Assembly: GCF_007923355.1 (NCBI RefSeq) | Contig: NZ_VOGO01000002.1 | Span: 519,145 to 583,144, forward strand | Length of the DNA stretch: 64,000 bases | Source: Falsiphaeobacter marinintestinus | GTDB lineage: Bacteria; Pseudomonadota; Alphaproteobacteria; Rhodobacterales; Rhodobacteraceae | Reading direction: 5' to 3' | Shown: in pieces, positions 1 through 8,534 of the stretch | How positions within the stretch are numbered: the stretch's first letter is position 1 | How the letters are laid out: every line of letters starts with the position of its first letter | Translations under genes and position numbers: made by a program | Notes under the pieces: generated by a model | Seen by the model: only the letters and a program-made list of their open reading frames with translations | Database searches by the model: none | Told to the model about the DNA's origin: nothing

Positions 1-525
1 CTGGACCGGATCGTCGTGGCGCTGGACCCGTCGGTGACGGCGGGCGGTGATGAATGCGGGATCGTGGTCGTGGGGGCCTGTGTGCAGGGGCCGCCGGAGG
101 ACTGGCGGGCCTATGTGCTGGCGGACCAGACGGTATCGGGTCTGGGCCCTGCGGGATGGGCGCGGGCGGCGATTGCGGCGATGGATGAGTTCGGGGCCGA
201 GCGGCTGGTGGCCGAGGTCAATCAGGGCGGCGCGCTGGTTGAGCAGGTGGTGCGGCAAGTTGATCCGTTGGTTCCGTATCGCGCTGTGCGGGCGGCACGG
301 GGCAAGGTGGCGCGGGCCGAGCCGGTGGCGGCTTTGTACGAGCAGGGGCGCGTGAAACACCTGCCGGGGCTGACGGAGCTGGAAGAACAGATGTGCCAGA
401 TGACGGCGCAGGGATTTGACGGCTCGGGATCTCCGGATCGGGTCGATGCGTTGGTCTGGGCGTTGCATGAGCTGATCGTTGGGCCCGCGTTGACCTATCG
501 CCGCCCCCGGGTGCGGGTTCTTTAG
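1..525 (+). CDS. GTA/phage large terminase subunit, C-terminal part (gp2-like), cut by the window edge
   Basis: Only the last ~174 codons are present; the reading frame is open from base 1 and ends with TAG at 523-525. The sequence opens with LDPSVTAGGDECGIVVVG, the acidic first strand of the RNase H-like nuclease domain of large terminases, and later has a conserved Asp in SPDRVDALVWAL near the C-terminus. Large terminases drive DNA into the prohead with an N-terminal ATPase (outside the window) and cut it with this nuclease. In the Rhodobacter capsulatus GTA the equivalent enzyme packages host DNA fragments of a few kb. The order that follows (portal, small ORF, protease, capsid, connectors, tail) matches RcGTA, which is why I call it gp2 and not a prophage terminase. 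Confidence 0.9.
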   Translation: MDRIVVALDPSVTAGGDECGIVVVGACVQGPPEDWRAYVLADQTVSGLGPAGWARAAIAAMDEFGAERLVAEVNQGGALVEQVVRQVDPLVPYRAVRAARGKVARAEPVAALYEQGRVKHLPGLTELEEQMCQMTAQGFDGSGSPDRVDALVWALHELIVGPALTYRRPRVRVL

Positions 526-581
526 TGGTGCTCCAGGAGGCGCCGTTGGGATTTGGGTATTTGGAACAAGAAAGAAGCAGG

Positions 582-611
582 GCGCGGCGCCGTGTTGCAC
601 CGGCACCGCGC
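582..611. other. GC-rich hairpin between terminase and portal genes
   Basis: Inverted repeat with arms GCGCGGCGCCG (582-592) and CGGCACCGCGC (601-611), one wobble pair and an 8-nt loop. It lies in the only long gap (about 180 bp) of the early GTA cluster apart from that before gp6. There is no T-run, so it is not a classical terminator; it could be an mRNA processing or attenuation structure. I see no convincing gene in this gap. Confidence 0.4.
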
Positions 612-703
612 GGTGGGTTTGCGAGTTCTTTCAGGTTTTAGCGGACATTGCATTTCAACGAGGCCGATGAGCGCGGCGGATCAGGCAAATAGGAGCATGG
701 AGC

Positions 704-1879
704 ATGGTTTTGGATTTCTTGCGTCGCGGGGCCAAGGCGGACGCACCAGAGAGCAAGGCGAGCGCGGCGGGGCCTGTGGTGGCGTGGCACAGCTCGGGTC
801 GGGTGGCGTGGAGCCCACGCGATACGGTGTCTCTGACGCGGACGGGTTTTTCTGGCAACCCGGTTGGGTTTCGGTCGGTCAAGCTGATCGCAGAGGCGGC
901 GGCGGCGCTGCCGTTGGTGTTGCAGAACCGGGTTGAGCGGTTTGACGTGCATCCGTTGATGCGCCTGGTCCAGCGCCCGAATGCGGCGCAGGGCCGGGCC
1001 GAATTGTTCGAGGCGGTGTTTGCGCAGCTGTTACTGTCGGGCAATGCTTATGTCGAGGCTGTGGCAGGGGACAGTGGCCTGCCGTTGGAACTGCACATGT
1101 TGCGGTCAGACCGGATGCGGGTGGTGCCCGGCGCGGATGGCTGGCCGGTGGCTTATGAATACAGCGTCGGGGCCAAGACGCATCGGTTTGCGGCTTCGGC
1201 GATCTGCCACATCAAGAGCTTTCATCCGCAGGATGATCATTACGGGTTTTCGCCCATGCAGGCGGCAGCCATGGCGGTGGATGTGCACAACAGTGCGTCA
1301 CGCTGGTCAAAGGCGCTGCTGGATAATGCGGCGCGCCCCTCGGGTGCGTTGATCTGGAAAGGATCGGACGGGCAGGGCGTGATGGCCGATGATCAGTTCA
1401 AACGGTTGTCCGAAGAGATCGAGGCGAATTATCAGGGCGCGCGCAATGCCGGGCGGCCGATGGTGTTGGAAGGCGGGCTGGATTGGAAGCCGATGGGGTT
1501 TTCGCCCAGCGACATGGAGTTTCACAAGACCAAGGAAGCCGCCGCGCGCGAGATCGCGCTGGCCTTTGGGGTGCCGCCGATGCTGCTGGGGATTCAGGGC
1601 GACGCGACCTATTCCAATTACCAGGAGGCAAACCGGGCGTTTTATCGGTTGACGGTGCTGCCGTTGGCGACGCGGGTGGCTGCCGTGCTGGCGGATTGGC
1701 TTTCAGGGTTTTCGGGCGAGGATTTACAGCTGAAACCGGATCTGGATCAGGTGCCCGCGCTGGCTGCGGAACGGGATGCGCAATGGGCGCGGGTGTCGCA
1801 GGCGGATTTTCTGACACCGGCCGAAAAGCGTGTGCAGCTGGGTCTGCCCCCGCTGGCCGAGGCGGCTGCAGATGGCTGA
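704..1879 (+). CDS. GTA portal protein, HK97 family (gp3-like)
   Basis: This 391-residue protein has the sequence character of HK97-type phage portals: VAWHSSGRVAWSPRDT near the N-terminus, a FRSVKLIAEAAAALPL helix, LSGNAYVEAV, and the late conserved segment FGVPPMLLGI followed by NYQEANRAFYRLTVLP. Portals form the dodecameric ring at one vertex of the capsid through which DNA enters and leaves. The ATG at 704 follows AGGAGC. The gene ends at 1879, and the next small ORF starts 8 bases before that stop, so the two are probably translationally coupled. Length is normal for the family. Confidence 0.93.
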   Translation: MVLDFLRRGAKADAPESKASAAGPVVAWHSSGRVAWSPRDTVSLTRTGFSGNPVGFRSVKLIAEAAAALPLVLQNRVERFDVHPLMRLVQRPNAAQGRAELFEAVFAQLLLSGNAYVEAVAGDSGLPLELHMLRSDRMRVVPGADGWPVAYEYSVGAKTHRFAASAICHIKSFHPQDDHYGFSPMQAAAMAVDVHNSASRWSKALLDNAARPSGALIWKGSDGQGVMADDQFKRLSEEIEANYQGARNAGRPMVLEGGLDWKPMGFSPSDMEFHKTKEAAAREIALAFGVPPMLLGIQGDATYSNYQEANRAFYRLTVLPLATRVAAVLADWLSGFSGEDLQLKPDLDQVPALAAERDAQWARVSQADFLTPAEKRVQLGLPPLAEAAADG

Positions 1880-2084
1880 GTATGATCCGTTTGACTGCGC
1901 GCCGGGGCTGCGGCTGGCGGCGCATGAGCGGGTCAGCGAGATCCATCACGCGCATCTGTGCAGCCGGCTGGATCGGCTGGACGAGATGATGGAGCGGCTG
2001 GAAAAACGGCTGTGGCTGACTGTCTACGGCGTGGTCGCGGTGATCCTGGCGCAGGCGGCGCAATCCTTTCTGGGGGTGAGTTGA
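1872..2084 (+). CDS. small GTA head-region protein (gp3.5-like, RCAP_rcc01685 family)
   Basis: A 70-residue protein starting MAEYDPFDCAPGLRLAAHER. I start it at the ATG at 1872, which overlaps the portal stop by 8 bases; longer in-frame extensions run inside the portal gene and are unlikely. The middle (SRLDRLDEMMERLEKRLW) is a charged amphipathic helix, and the end (LTVYGVVAVILAQAAQSFL) is one hydrophobic helix. Its place between portal and prohead protease matches the small GTA ORF known as g3.5 in R. capsulatus, which is linked to head formation. The precise function is not evident from sequence. Confidence 0.75.
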   Translation: MAEYDPFDCAPGLRLAAHERVSEIHHAHLCSRLDRLDEMMERLEKRLWLTVYGVVAVILAQAAQSFLGVS

Positions 2085-2085
2085 A

Positions 2086-2652
2086 ATGACACGAGAGGTG
2101 GGACCGATGGGTTGGGACACGTTGGAGACAAAATTCGCGCGGTTCGGAGACGGGCTGAGTGTCAGTGAGGATGCTGTGATCGAAGGCTATGCCAGTCTGT
2201 TCGGCGAGACCGATCAGGGCGGCGATGTGGTCGGCAAGGGGGCCTATGCGCGGTCATTGGCGGTTGAGGGCAAGCGGATCAAGATGCTGTGGCAGCATGA
2301 TCCGGCCCAGCCCATCGGCGTTTGGGACGAGGTGCGCGAAGACGACCGGGGCCTGTGGGTCAAGGGGCGTCTGTTGGACAGCACGCAAAAAGGGCGCGAA
2401 GCGGCGGCGCTGATTGCGGCGGGGGCGCTGGACGGGCTGTCGATTGGGTATCGCACCAAGCGGGCCGTGAAGAATGACAAGGGCCAGAGGCTTTTGACGG
2501 AACTGGAGCTTTGGGAGGTGTCGGTGGTGACCTTTCCGATGCTGCCCAGTGCGCGGGTGGCGGCCAAGGGGCATTCCCTTGAGGCCGAGGACTCCTTGCG
2601 CGAATTGGCGGCGGTGCTTTCAGGCGCGCGGCTGGAGCTGGCGCGACGCTGA
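2086..2652 (+). CDS. GTA prohead protease, HK97 family (gp4-like)
   Basis: Prohead maturation protease of 188 residues. Family signatures are visible: VIEGYASLFGETDQGGDVV, then KMLWQHDPAQPIGVW with the conserved His, and ALDGLSIGYR with the catalytic Ser of the herpes/HK97 protease fold. It removes the N-terminal scaffold of the capsid protein encoded just downstream. I use the ATG at 2086, one base after the upstream stop; a second ATG at 2107 with a strong GAGGTGGG in front is an equally good start and would give 181 residues. Confidence 0.92.
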   Translation: MTREVGPMGWDTLETKFARFGDGLSVSEDAVIEGYASLFGETDQGGDVVGKGAYARSLAVEGKRIKMLWQHDPAQPIGVWDEVREDDRGLWVKGRLLDSTQKGREAAALIAAGALDGLSIGYRTKRAVKNDKGQRLLTELELWEVSVVTFPMLPSARVAAKGHSLEAEDSLRELAAVLSGARLELARR

Positions 2653-2688
2653 GCTAAGCGCCGAAACCTTACCCATAAGGATGTTCTG

Positions 2689-3870
2689 ATGAGCAAGACC
2701 GAGTTTCCGGCCTTGGCCGGAGAAGGTGTGCCCCTGGTTCAGGAGGTGAAGCAGGCGATGACCGGCTTTGTCTCGGAGATCAAGGGCTTCCAAGACGAGA
2801 TTCACACCAAACTGCAACAGACGGAAGAGCGACTGACCATGCTGGATCGTAAAACTCAAATCGCGGCACGCCCGCAGCTTTCGGCGGCCAATGACACAGG
2901 CGCCCCCCATCAAAAAGCGTTCGACGCTTATCTGCGGTCGGGCGATGACGACGGCTTGCGCGGGCTGGAGTTGGAAGGCAAAGCACTGTCGACGGCGGTG
3001 AATGTGGATGGCGGATACCTGGTGGATCCGCAGACCGCAGACATGGTGCAGTCGGTGCTGAATTCGACAGCGTCGATCCGGGCGATTGCGTCGGTGGTCA
3101 ATGTCGAAGCGACGTCGTTTGACGTGCTGATTGATCATACCGAACTGGGCGCGGGCTGGGCCTCGGAAACCGGGTCGGTCACGGAAACGGCGACTCCGCA
3201 GATTGACCGGATCACCATTCCGCTGCACGAGCTGTCGGCATTGCCGAAAGCATCGCAGCGGCTGCTGGATGACAGCGCGTTTGACATCGAAAGCTGGTTG
3301 TCAGGCCGTATCGCCGACAAGTTCGCCCGCGCCGAGGCGGATGCGTTCATCAATGGGGATGGGTCGGACAAGCCGACCGGCATTCTGAACTATCCTGCCG
3401 TTGACAATGACGTCTGGGCCTGGGGCAGTCTGGGCTATGTGCCGACAGGGGTTGCCGGGGGCATCGATGATGGCGATGCGATTGTCGATCTGGTCTATGC
3501 GCTTGGGGCGCAGTATCGCGCAAATGGCACCTTCGTGATGAATTCGAAAACCGCCGGGGTGATCCGCAAGCTGAAGGATGCCGATGGCCGCTTCCTGTGG
3601 TCGGATGGTCTGGCCGCGGGTGAGCCTGCGCGTCTGATGGGGTATCCGGTGCTGATTGCCGAGGATATGCCGGATGTGGCGACCGATAGCCATGCGATTG
3701 CGTTTGGTGATTTCTCGGCCGGGTACACCATTGCCGAGCGCCCGGATTTGCGCGTGCTGCGCGATCCGTTCAGCGCCAAGCCGCATGTCCTGTTCTATGC
3801 GACCAAGCGTGTCGGCGGGGATGTCAGCGACTTTGCGGCGATCAAACTGCTGAAATTCGGCACTGCGTAA
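2689..3870 (+). CDS. GTA major capsid protein, HK97 fold (gp5-like)
   Basis: Phage-type major capsid protein of 393 residues. Residues ~1-75 form a charged helical delta/scaffold region (FVSEIKGFQDEIHTKLQQ), expected to be cleaved by the protease upstream. The HK97 core follows, with DGGYLVDPQTADMVQ, the E-loop region SVVNVEATSFDVLI and the late segment LMGYPVLIAEDMP. It would build the small GTA head. It begins 36 bp after the protease gene and has AAGGATG spaced before its ATG. A 171-bp gap follows before the connector gene. Confidence 0.93.
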   Translation: MSKTEFPALAGEGVPLVQEVKQAMTGFVSEIKGFQDEIHTKLQQTEERLTMLDRKTQIAARPQLSAANDTGAPHQKAFDAYLRSGDDDGLRGLELEGKALSTAVNVDGGYLVDPQTADMVQSVLNSTASIRAIASVVNVEATSFDVLIDHTELGAGWASETGSVTETATPQIDRITIPLHELSALPKASQRLLDDSAFDIESWLSGRIADKFARAEADAFINGDGSDKPTGILNYPAVDNDVWAWGSLGYVPTGVAGGIDDGDAIVDLVYALGAQYRANGTFVMNSKTAGVIRKLKDADGRFLWSDGLAAGEPARLMGYPVLIAEDMPDVATDSHAIAFGDFSAGYTIAERPDLRVLRDPFSAKPHVLFYATKRVGGDVSDFAAIKLLKFGTA

Positions 3871-4041
3871 GCGGTGACGGATCGCGGGGGGCCAGTGCGG
3901 CCCTTCGTGCGCGGGCGCGTGTCAGTTGAGACCCTCCATGTTGTCTAGCTGCTCCCCTCCGTCCGAGCGACATGGGGTGATGCGCGTCCGCATTTTGGCG
4001 ACGATGAGGCCCGGAGGGGGTCGGATTTGCGGAGAGAATTC

Positions 4042-4641
4042 ATGATGTTGACCGAAGTGACCACCGTTGCCGATGCGGCTTTGCCGGTGGATGAGTTCAA
4101 GGCGCATTTGCGGCTGGGAACCGGGTTTGGCGAAGAAACCCTGCAGGACGCGGTGCTGACAAGTTTCCTGCGTGCGGCGATTGCGGCCATCGAAGGGCGC
4201 ACGGGCAAGGTGTTGCTGAGCCGTGATTTCACCTGGGAGATCGCGGATTGGTCGGATCGGTCTGGGCAAGGGCTGCCGGTGGCTCCGGTGAATGCGGTGT
4301 CTGCGGTGGTCTTGATCGGCGCGGATGAGAGCGAAACTGTCGTTGCGTATACGCTGTACCGGTTGCGCCGGGATGCGGTTGAACCGCGCCTGTTTCCAAC
4401 CGGCACGCTGCTGCCTCGGGTCGAGACCAAGGGCAGTGTGCGGATCAATTTCAACGCCGGGATGTCATCGGACTGGGGCGGGTTGCCCGCTGATCTGGGG
4501 CAGGCGGTGCTGCTGCTGGCGGCGCATTATTACGAATACCGGGACGAGACCGCGTTGGGCGAAGGGTGCATGCCGTTTGGTGTGAGCAGCCTGTTGCAAC
4601 GCTATCGCAAGCTGCGGGTCACGTTGGGAGGGGTGCAATGA
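4042..4641 (+). CDS. GTA head-tail connector/adaptor (gp6-like)
   Basis: A 199-residue protein with ALPVDEFKAHLRL near its start and the long helix LRAAIAAIEGRTGKVLL, typical of the phage connector family that includes HK97 gp6 and phiE125 gp8. In RcGTA the gp6 adaptor ring docks under the portal. Two adjacent ATGs occur at 4042 and 4045 behind GGAGAG; a TTG at 4027 is possible but has no good ribosome site. The 3-prime end overlaps the next gene by ATGA. The upstream 171-bp gap (3871-4041) holds no gene I can support; it has only short complementary GC stretches. Confidence 0.85.
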   Translation: MMLTEVTTVADAALPVDEFKAHLRLGTGFGEETLQDAVLTSFLRAAIAAIEGRTGKVLLSRDFTWEIADWSDRSGQGLPVAPVNAVSAVVLIGADESETVVAYTLYRLRRDAVEPRLFPTGTLLPRVETKGSVRINFNAGMSSDWGGLPADLGQAVLLLAAHYYEYRDETALGEGCMPFGVSSLLQRYRKLRVTLGGVQ

Positions 4642-4976
4642 AACAGCCCAACCTGAACCGAAAGCTGGTTTTGGAAGCCCCCGCGCGCGTCAGCGACGGC
4701 GCGGGCGGGTTTTCCGAAATCTGGACTGCCTTGGGTGAGCTTTGGGCCGAGATGCGGGCCCGCACCGGACGTGAGCGCGCCGAGGCCGGGATGCCGGTAT
4801 CGGCGGTCGCTTACAGGATCGTGGTGCGGGCGGCGCCTGTGGGGTCGGCAATGCGGCCGACCCCGGAGCAGCGGTTACGGGACGGCGCGCGGGTGTTCGT
4901 GATCCGCGCGGTGGCCGATGTGGATGCGCAGGGGCGGTTTCTGACCTGTTTCGCAGATGAGGAGACAGCGGCATGA
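4638..4976 (+). CDS. GTA head-tail stopper/adaptor (gp7-like)
   Basis: A 112-residue protein of the small beta-barrel head-closure family (SPP1 gp16/HK97 gp7-like). It begins MKQPNLNRKLVLEAPARVSD at an ATG overlapping the upstream stop by four bases, so an earlier in-frame start at 4566 inside gp6 is unlikely. The central WAEMRARTGRERAEAG and the end FVIRAVADVDAQGRFLTCF fit head-tail joining proteins. In RcGTA the equivalent protein closes the head after packaging. It overlaps the next gene by ATGA. Confidence 0.85.
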   Translation: MKQPNLNRKLVLEAPARVSDGAGGFSEIWTALGELWAEMRARTGRERAEAGMPVSAVAYRIVVRAAPVGSAMRPTPEQRLRDGARVFVIRAVADVDAQGRFLTCFADEETAA

Positions 4977-5386
4977 GCTATGGAATGGCGGGGCCGCTGC
5001 AGGCCGCGATTTATCAGCATTTGCTGTCTGATGCTGGCGTTTCGGCGCTGATCGGGGGGGCGGTCTATGACGCGCTGCCCGCCGGGGACGTACCGGCGAC
5101 CTATGTCAGCATCGGCCTGGAGGATGTGCGCGACGCCTCGGACAAAAGCGGCGCCGGGGCGCAGCATCGGATTACCATTTCGGTGATCAGTGACGCGACA
5201 GGTTTTGCGACGGCCAAGGACGTGGCAGGCGCGGTCAGCGATGCGCTGGACGGTGCTCCGCTGAGCCTGAGCCGGGGCCGATTGGTGGGGCTGTGGTTCG
5301 AGCGGGCGCGGGCGCGTCGCGACGGGACAGCCCAGCAGTTGCGGCGCATTGATCTGAAGTTCCGCGCGCGTGTGGAAGACGATTAA
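4973..5386 (+). CDS. GTA tail terminator, DUF3168 family (gp8-like)
   Basis: A 137-residue DUF3168 protein: GPLQAAIYQHLLSDAGVSAL, then ALPAGDVPATYVSIGLEDVRDAS, then an alternating core HRITISVIS. DUF3168 proteins end the tail tube and join it to the head stopper. Its start overlaps the stop of gp7 by ATGA, and gp9 follows after 24 bp, which fits co-translation within one GTA message. Length is usual for the family. Confidence 0.88.
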   Translation: MSYGMAGPLQAAIYQHLLSDAGVSALIGGAVYDALPAGDVPATYVSIGLEDVRDASDKSGAGAQHRITISVISDATGFATAKDVAGAVSDALDGAPLSLSRGRLVGLWFERARARRDGTAQQLRRIDLKFRARVEDD

Positions 5387-5410
5387 CCCTTCAACCATTG
5401 GAGAATAGGC

Positions 5411-5824
5411 ATGGGTGCCCAGAACGGTAAGGACCTGCTGGTCAAAGTCGACATGACCGGCAGCGGTCAGTTTGAAACCATTGCGGGGCTGCGCGCCACG
5501 CGAGTCAGTTTTAACGCGGAAAGTGTGGATGTGACGAGCCTGGAAAGCCAGGGCGGCTGGCGCGAGCTGTTGTCGGGGGCCGGGGTGAAATCGGCGTCGA
5601 TTTCAGGATCGGGCGTGTTCAAGGATGAAGGTACCGACGAGCGGGCGCGCCAGTTGTTCTTTGACGGCGAAACGCCTGCCTTTCAGGTGATCATCCCGGA
5701 TTTCGGCATTGTAGAGGGTGCGTTTCAGGTGACCTCGCTTGAATATGCCGGATCGCACAATGGCGAGGCCACGTATGAAATGGCGATGGCAAGCGCCGGG
5801 GCGCTGACCTTTACGGGGCTCTGA
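5411..5824 (+). CDS. GTA major tail tube protein, TP901-1 family (gp9-like)
   Basis: A 137-residue tail tube protein. It starts MGAQNGKDLLVKVDMTGSGQ and has the typical features of the TP901-1 major tail family: FETIAGLRATRVSFNAESVDVTS, ISGSGVFKDEGTDE and the closing GEATYEMAMASAGALTFTGL. Hexameric rings of this protein stack to make the tail tube. GAGAATAGG precedes the ATG. It sits between the tail terminator and the chaperone genes, as in RcGTA. Confidence 0.92.
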   Translation: MGAQNGKDLLVKVDMTGSGQFETIAGLRATRVSFNAESVDVTSLESQGGWRELLSGAGVKSASISGSGVFKDEGTDERARQLFFDGETPAFQVIIPDFGIVEGAFQVTSLEYAGSHNGEATYEMAMASAGALTFTGL

Positions 5825-5826
5825 TC

Positions 5827-6147
5827 ATGGCCAATCCGTGGACGGGGGAAGTGGCGTTGGTCATCGACGGGCAGCGGAGCGTTATGAAGCTGACGCTTGG
5901 GGCCTTGGCCGAACTTGAGGCGTCGCTGGACGCGGGGTCTCTGGTTGAGCTGGTGGAACGGTTCGAAGGCGGGCGGTTTTCCAGTCGCGAGGTTCTGGCG
6001 TTGGTGGTTGCGGGCTTGCGCGGGGGCGGGGCCGATATCGCGGCGGCGGACCTGATGCAGGCCGAGATTGACGGCGGGCCGATGGAAGCGGCCCGCGCGG
6101 CAGCCGAGTTGCTGGCGCGCGCCTTCATGGTGCCGGGGGTCACGTGA
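5827..6147 (+). CDS. GTA gp10-like protein (tail assembly chaperone family)
   Basis: A 106-residue protein starting two bases after gp9. It carries GQRSVMKLTLGALAELEASL, where the LTLGALAELE core recurs in GTA gp10 and phage tail-assembly chaperones, then a helical SREVLALVVAGLRGGGADI. It probably acts with the following small ORF to hold the tape measure protein before tube assembly. The end overlaps the next GTG start. Confidence 0.82.
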   Translation: MANPWTGEVALVIDGQRSVMKLTLGALAELEASLDAGSLVELVERFEGGRFSSREVLALVVAGLRGGGADIAAADLMQAEIDGGPMEAARAAAELLARAFMVPGVT

Positions 6148-6347
6148 GCGGGATCGACTGGCCCGCGCTGATGCGGGCCGGGTTGGAGGGGCTGCGCCTG
6201 ACACCGGATCAGTTCTGGCGGCTGACCCCGGCCGAGCTGCGGCTGATGCTGGGGCAAGGTGCGGGGCAGGCTCCGCTGAACCGGTCGGGACTGGACGCGC
6301 TGATGGCGGCCTGGCCGGACCGCAGAGAGGATGAGAGCGATGAGTGA
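6144..6347 (+). CDS. GTA tail assembly chaperone, rcc01693-like (gp10.1)
   Basis: A 67-residue protein, MSGIDWPALMRAGLEGLRL..., with the TPDQFWRLTPAELRLMLG signature of the small phage tail-assembly chaperone family found in GTA clusters. Translation starts at GTG 6144, nested with the gp10 stop (GTGA), and the gene overlaps the tape measure gene. In siphophages, chaperones of this type bind the tape measure protein during assembly. Confidence 0.85.
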   Translation: MSGIDWPALMRAGLEGLRLTPDQFWRLTPAELRLMLGQGAGQAPLNRSGLDALMAAWPDRREDESDE

Positions 6348-6999
6348 TCAGGACGGAGTGTCAGATCTGCGCGACGCGTCAGAGGGGCTGGAAGACAGCC
6401 TGTCGAGCGCGGCGAACATGGCGGCGGGGTTCGATGCCGAACTGCGCCGGGTGCGCGAGGCTTTGGCGGCGACAGGCAAGGATGCGCAATCGTTGGAACG
6501 CGGGTTGTCCAAGGGCCTGCGCCGGGCGTTTGACGGGGTGGTGTTTGATGGCATGAAGCTGTCGGATGCGTTGGAAACCGTGGCCCGGTCGATGATCCAG
6601 ACCAGCTATGCGGCGGCGATCAAACCGGTGACCAATCAAATCGGCGGGCTGTTTGCGGATGGCGTCACCAGCCTTGTGAAAAGCATTCTGCCTTTTGCCG
6701 ACGGTGCGAGTTTCAGTCAGGGCCGGGTGATGCCGTTTGCCAATGGCGGCGTTGTCAGCAGTCCGACCATGTTCCCGATGCGCGGTGGCACCGGGCTGAT
6801 GGGCGAGGCTGGGCCCGAGGCGATCATGCCGCTGACCCGTGGCGCCGACGGCAAGCTGGGCGTGCGCAGCGCGGGCGGTGGATCGACGACTGTCGTGATG
6901 AACGTCACCACCCCGGATGTGCAGGGGTTTCAGCGCAGCAAGGGGCAGATCGCGGCGCAGATGAGCCGGGCCTTGGGGCGCGGCGCGCGCAATCGCTAA
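6340..6999 (+). CDS. GTA tape measure protein (gp11-like)
   Basis: A 219-residue protein with an N-terminal coiled region (LRDASEGLEDSLSSAANMAA, then AELRRVREALAATGKDA) and a Gly-rich C-terminal half containing GGTGLMGEAGPEAIMPLTRG, the hallmark of lambda-type tape measure C-termini. It is far shorter than phage tape measures, which fits the short GTA tail, because this protein sets tail length. I choose the ATG at 6340 (GAGAG in front); an in-frame ATG at 6331 has no room for a ribosome site. It overlaps the preceding gene by 8 bases. Confidence 0.85.
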   Translation: MSDQDGVSDLRDASEGLEDSLSSAANMAAGFDAELRRVREALAATGKDAQSLERGLSKGLRRAFDGVVFDGMKLSDALETVARSMIQTSYAAAIKPVTNQIGGLFADGVTSLVKSILPFADGASFSQGRVMPFANGGVVSSPTMFPMRGGTGLMGEAGPEAIMPLTRGADGKLGVRSAGGGSTTVVMNVTTPDVQGFQRSKGQIAAQMSRALGRGARNR

Positions 7000-7014
7000 T
7001 TCGGGGAGCAGGAC

Positions 7015-7647
7015 ATGAGTTTTCATGATGTGAGATTTCCGGCCTCGCTGAGCTTTGGCTCGGTCGGGGGGCCAGAGCGGCGGACCGATATCGTGACGCT
7101 GGCCAACGGGTTCGAGGAACGCAACACGCCCTGGGCGCATTCACGCAGGCGCTATGATGCGGGTCTGGGGATGCGGTCGCTGGACGACATCGAAACGCTG
7201 ATCGCGTTTTTCGAGGCGCGGCGTGGGCAGATTTACGGGTTCCGCTGGAAGGACTGGTCGGATTTCAAGACCGCGAAAGCCTCGCAAGAGGTGCGGTTTG
7301 ACGATCAGGTGATCGGGGACGGCGATGGCAGTTCCGTCCAGTTCCAGCTGAGTAAGACGTATCGGTCGGGCGCGTTCACTTATGCCCGTCCGATTTCGAA
7401 ACCCGTGGTCGGGTCGGTGCGTGTGGGGATCGGGCAGGATGAACTGCGCGACGGCGTCGACTATGAGATCGATGCGGGCACGGGCCTGGTGACATTCGCG
7501 TTTGCGCCGGGCGAAGAGGCGAAAGTGGTGGCCGGGTTTGAATTTGACGTGCCGGTGCGGTTTGACACGGATCGGATTCAGACAAGCGTGGCCAGCTTTC
7601 AGGCCGGCGATGTGCCGAATGTTCCAGTGGTCGAGGTGCGGGTCTGA
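7015..7647 (+). CDS. GTA distal tail protein, DUF2460/TIGR02217 family (gp12-like)
   Basis: A 210-residue protein opening FHDVRFPASLSFGSVGGPER, the family signature of DUF2460, with FFEARRGQIYGFRWKDWSDF in the first third. In RcGTA this protein forms the distal end of the tail tube and connects to the hub. It starts 15 bp after the tape measure gene behind GGGGAGCAGG, and its TGA overlaps the ATG of the hub gene by one base (TGATG). Confidence 0.9.
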   Translation: MSFHDVRFPASLSFGSVGGPERRTDIVTLANGFEERNTPWAHSRRRYDAGLGMRSLDDIETLIAFFEARRGQIYGFRWKDWSDFKTAKASQEVRFDDQVIGDGDGSSVQFQLSKTYRSGAFTYARPISKPVVGSVRVGIGQDELRDGVDYEIDAGTGLVTFAFAPGEEAKVVAGFEFDVPVRFDTDRIQTSVASFQAGDVPNVPVVEVRV

Positions 7648-8534
7648 TGGCTGGGCAGGACGCGGCGTTTCGCGCGCATGTTGAGAGCGGGCTGACGACC
7701 CTGTGCCGGTGCTGGGCAATCACGCGCAGCGATGGGGTGCAATACGGGTTTACGGATCACGATTGTGCTTTGGTGTTCGACGGTTTGACGTTCAAAGCCG
7801 ACACGGGCTTGAGCGCGTTGGCGTTGCAGCAAAGTACGGGGCTGTCGGTCGATAACTCGGAAGCGGTGGGTGCGCTGAGCGATGCGGCTGTGCGCGAAGA
7901 GGATATCGAGGCCGGGCGCTTTGACGGGGCCGAGGTGCGGGCGTGGCTGGTGAATTGGGCCGATGTATCGGTGCGTTGGCTGCAGTTTCGCGGGGCTTTG
8001 GGTGAGATCCGGCGCAGCGGCGGGCAGTTCAACGCCGAGTTGCGCGGGCTGACCGACAAGCTGAACCGGCCCTTGGGGCGGGTGTATCAAAAGCCGTGCA
8101 CGGCAGTGCTGGGTGACAGGAACTGCGGGTTTGATCTGTCAGAGCCGGGGTATTTCACGGAAAGGCCTGTTGAAGACCTTGGTGACGGGCGGGCCTATCG
8201 CTGGGCGGATCTGAACGAGTTTGAACCGGGGTGGTTTGCGCGTGGCAGGCTGTCGGTTCTGTCGGGGCAGGCCAGCGGGCTATGGGGCGCGATCAAGCGG
8301 GACTGGATCGATGATGGTGTCCGCGTGATCGAGCTGTGGGAGCCGATCCGGGGTGGCATCGGGACCGGCGATATGGTGCGGCTGGAAGCTGGTTGTGACA
8401 AACGGTTCGACACCTGTCGTCTCAAGTTCAACAACCTGCCGAACTATCAGGGGTTTCCGGACATCCCGTCCGACGACTGGATGATGGCGGTGCCCAAGCA
8501 AAGCGGCACCAATTCGGGCGGGAGCCTGAGGTGA
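7647..8534 (+). CDS. GTA tail hub protein, DUF2163 family (gp13-like)
   Basis: A 295-residue protein with a DUF2163 N-terminal part (WAITRSDGVQYGFTDHDCAL) and a cysteine-rich C-terminal half: CTAVLGDRNC (C-X8-C) and CDKRFDTC (C-X6-C) followed by KFNNLPNYQGFPDIPSDDW. The related RcGTA hub is reported to hold an iron-sulfur cluster, and these four Cys residues are the natural ligands; that assignment here is by analogy. One-base overlaps (TGATG) at both ends show tight coupling with gp12 and gp14. Confidence 0.9.
   Translation: MAGQDAAFRAHVESGLTTLCRCWAITRSDGVQYGFTDHDCALVFDGLTFKADTGLSALALQQSTGLSVDNSEAVGALSDAAVREEDIEAGRFDGAEVRAWLVNWADVSVRWLQFRGALGEIRRSGGQFNAELRGLTDKLNRPLGRVYQKPCTAVLGDRNCGFDLSEPGYFTERPVEDLGDGRAYRWADLNEFEPGWFARGRLSVLSGQASGLWGAIKRDWIDDGVRVIELWEPIRGGIGTGDMVRLEAGCDKRFDTCRLKFNNLPNYQGFPDIPSDDWMMAVPKQSGTNSGGSLR

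Noticed and set aside
3871..4041. Possible gene or RNA in the gap between capsid and gp6
   Set aside because: No frame with start and ribosome site; complementary GC stretches are weak.
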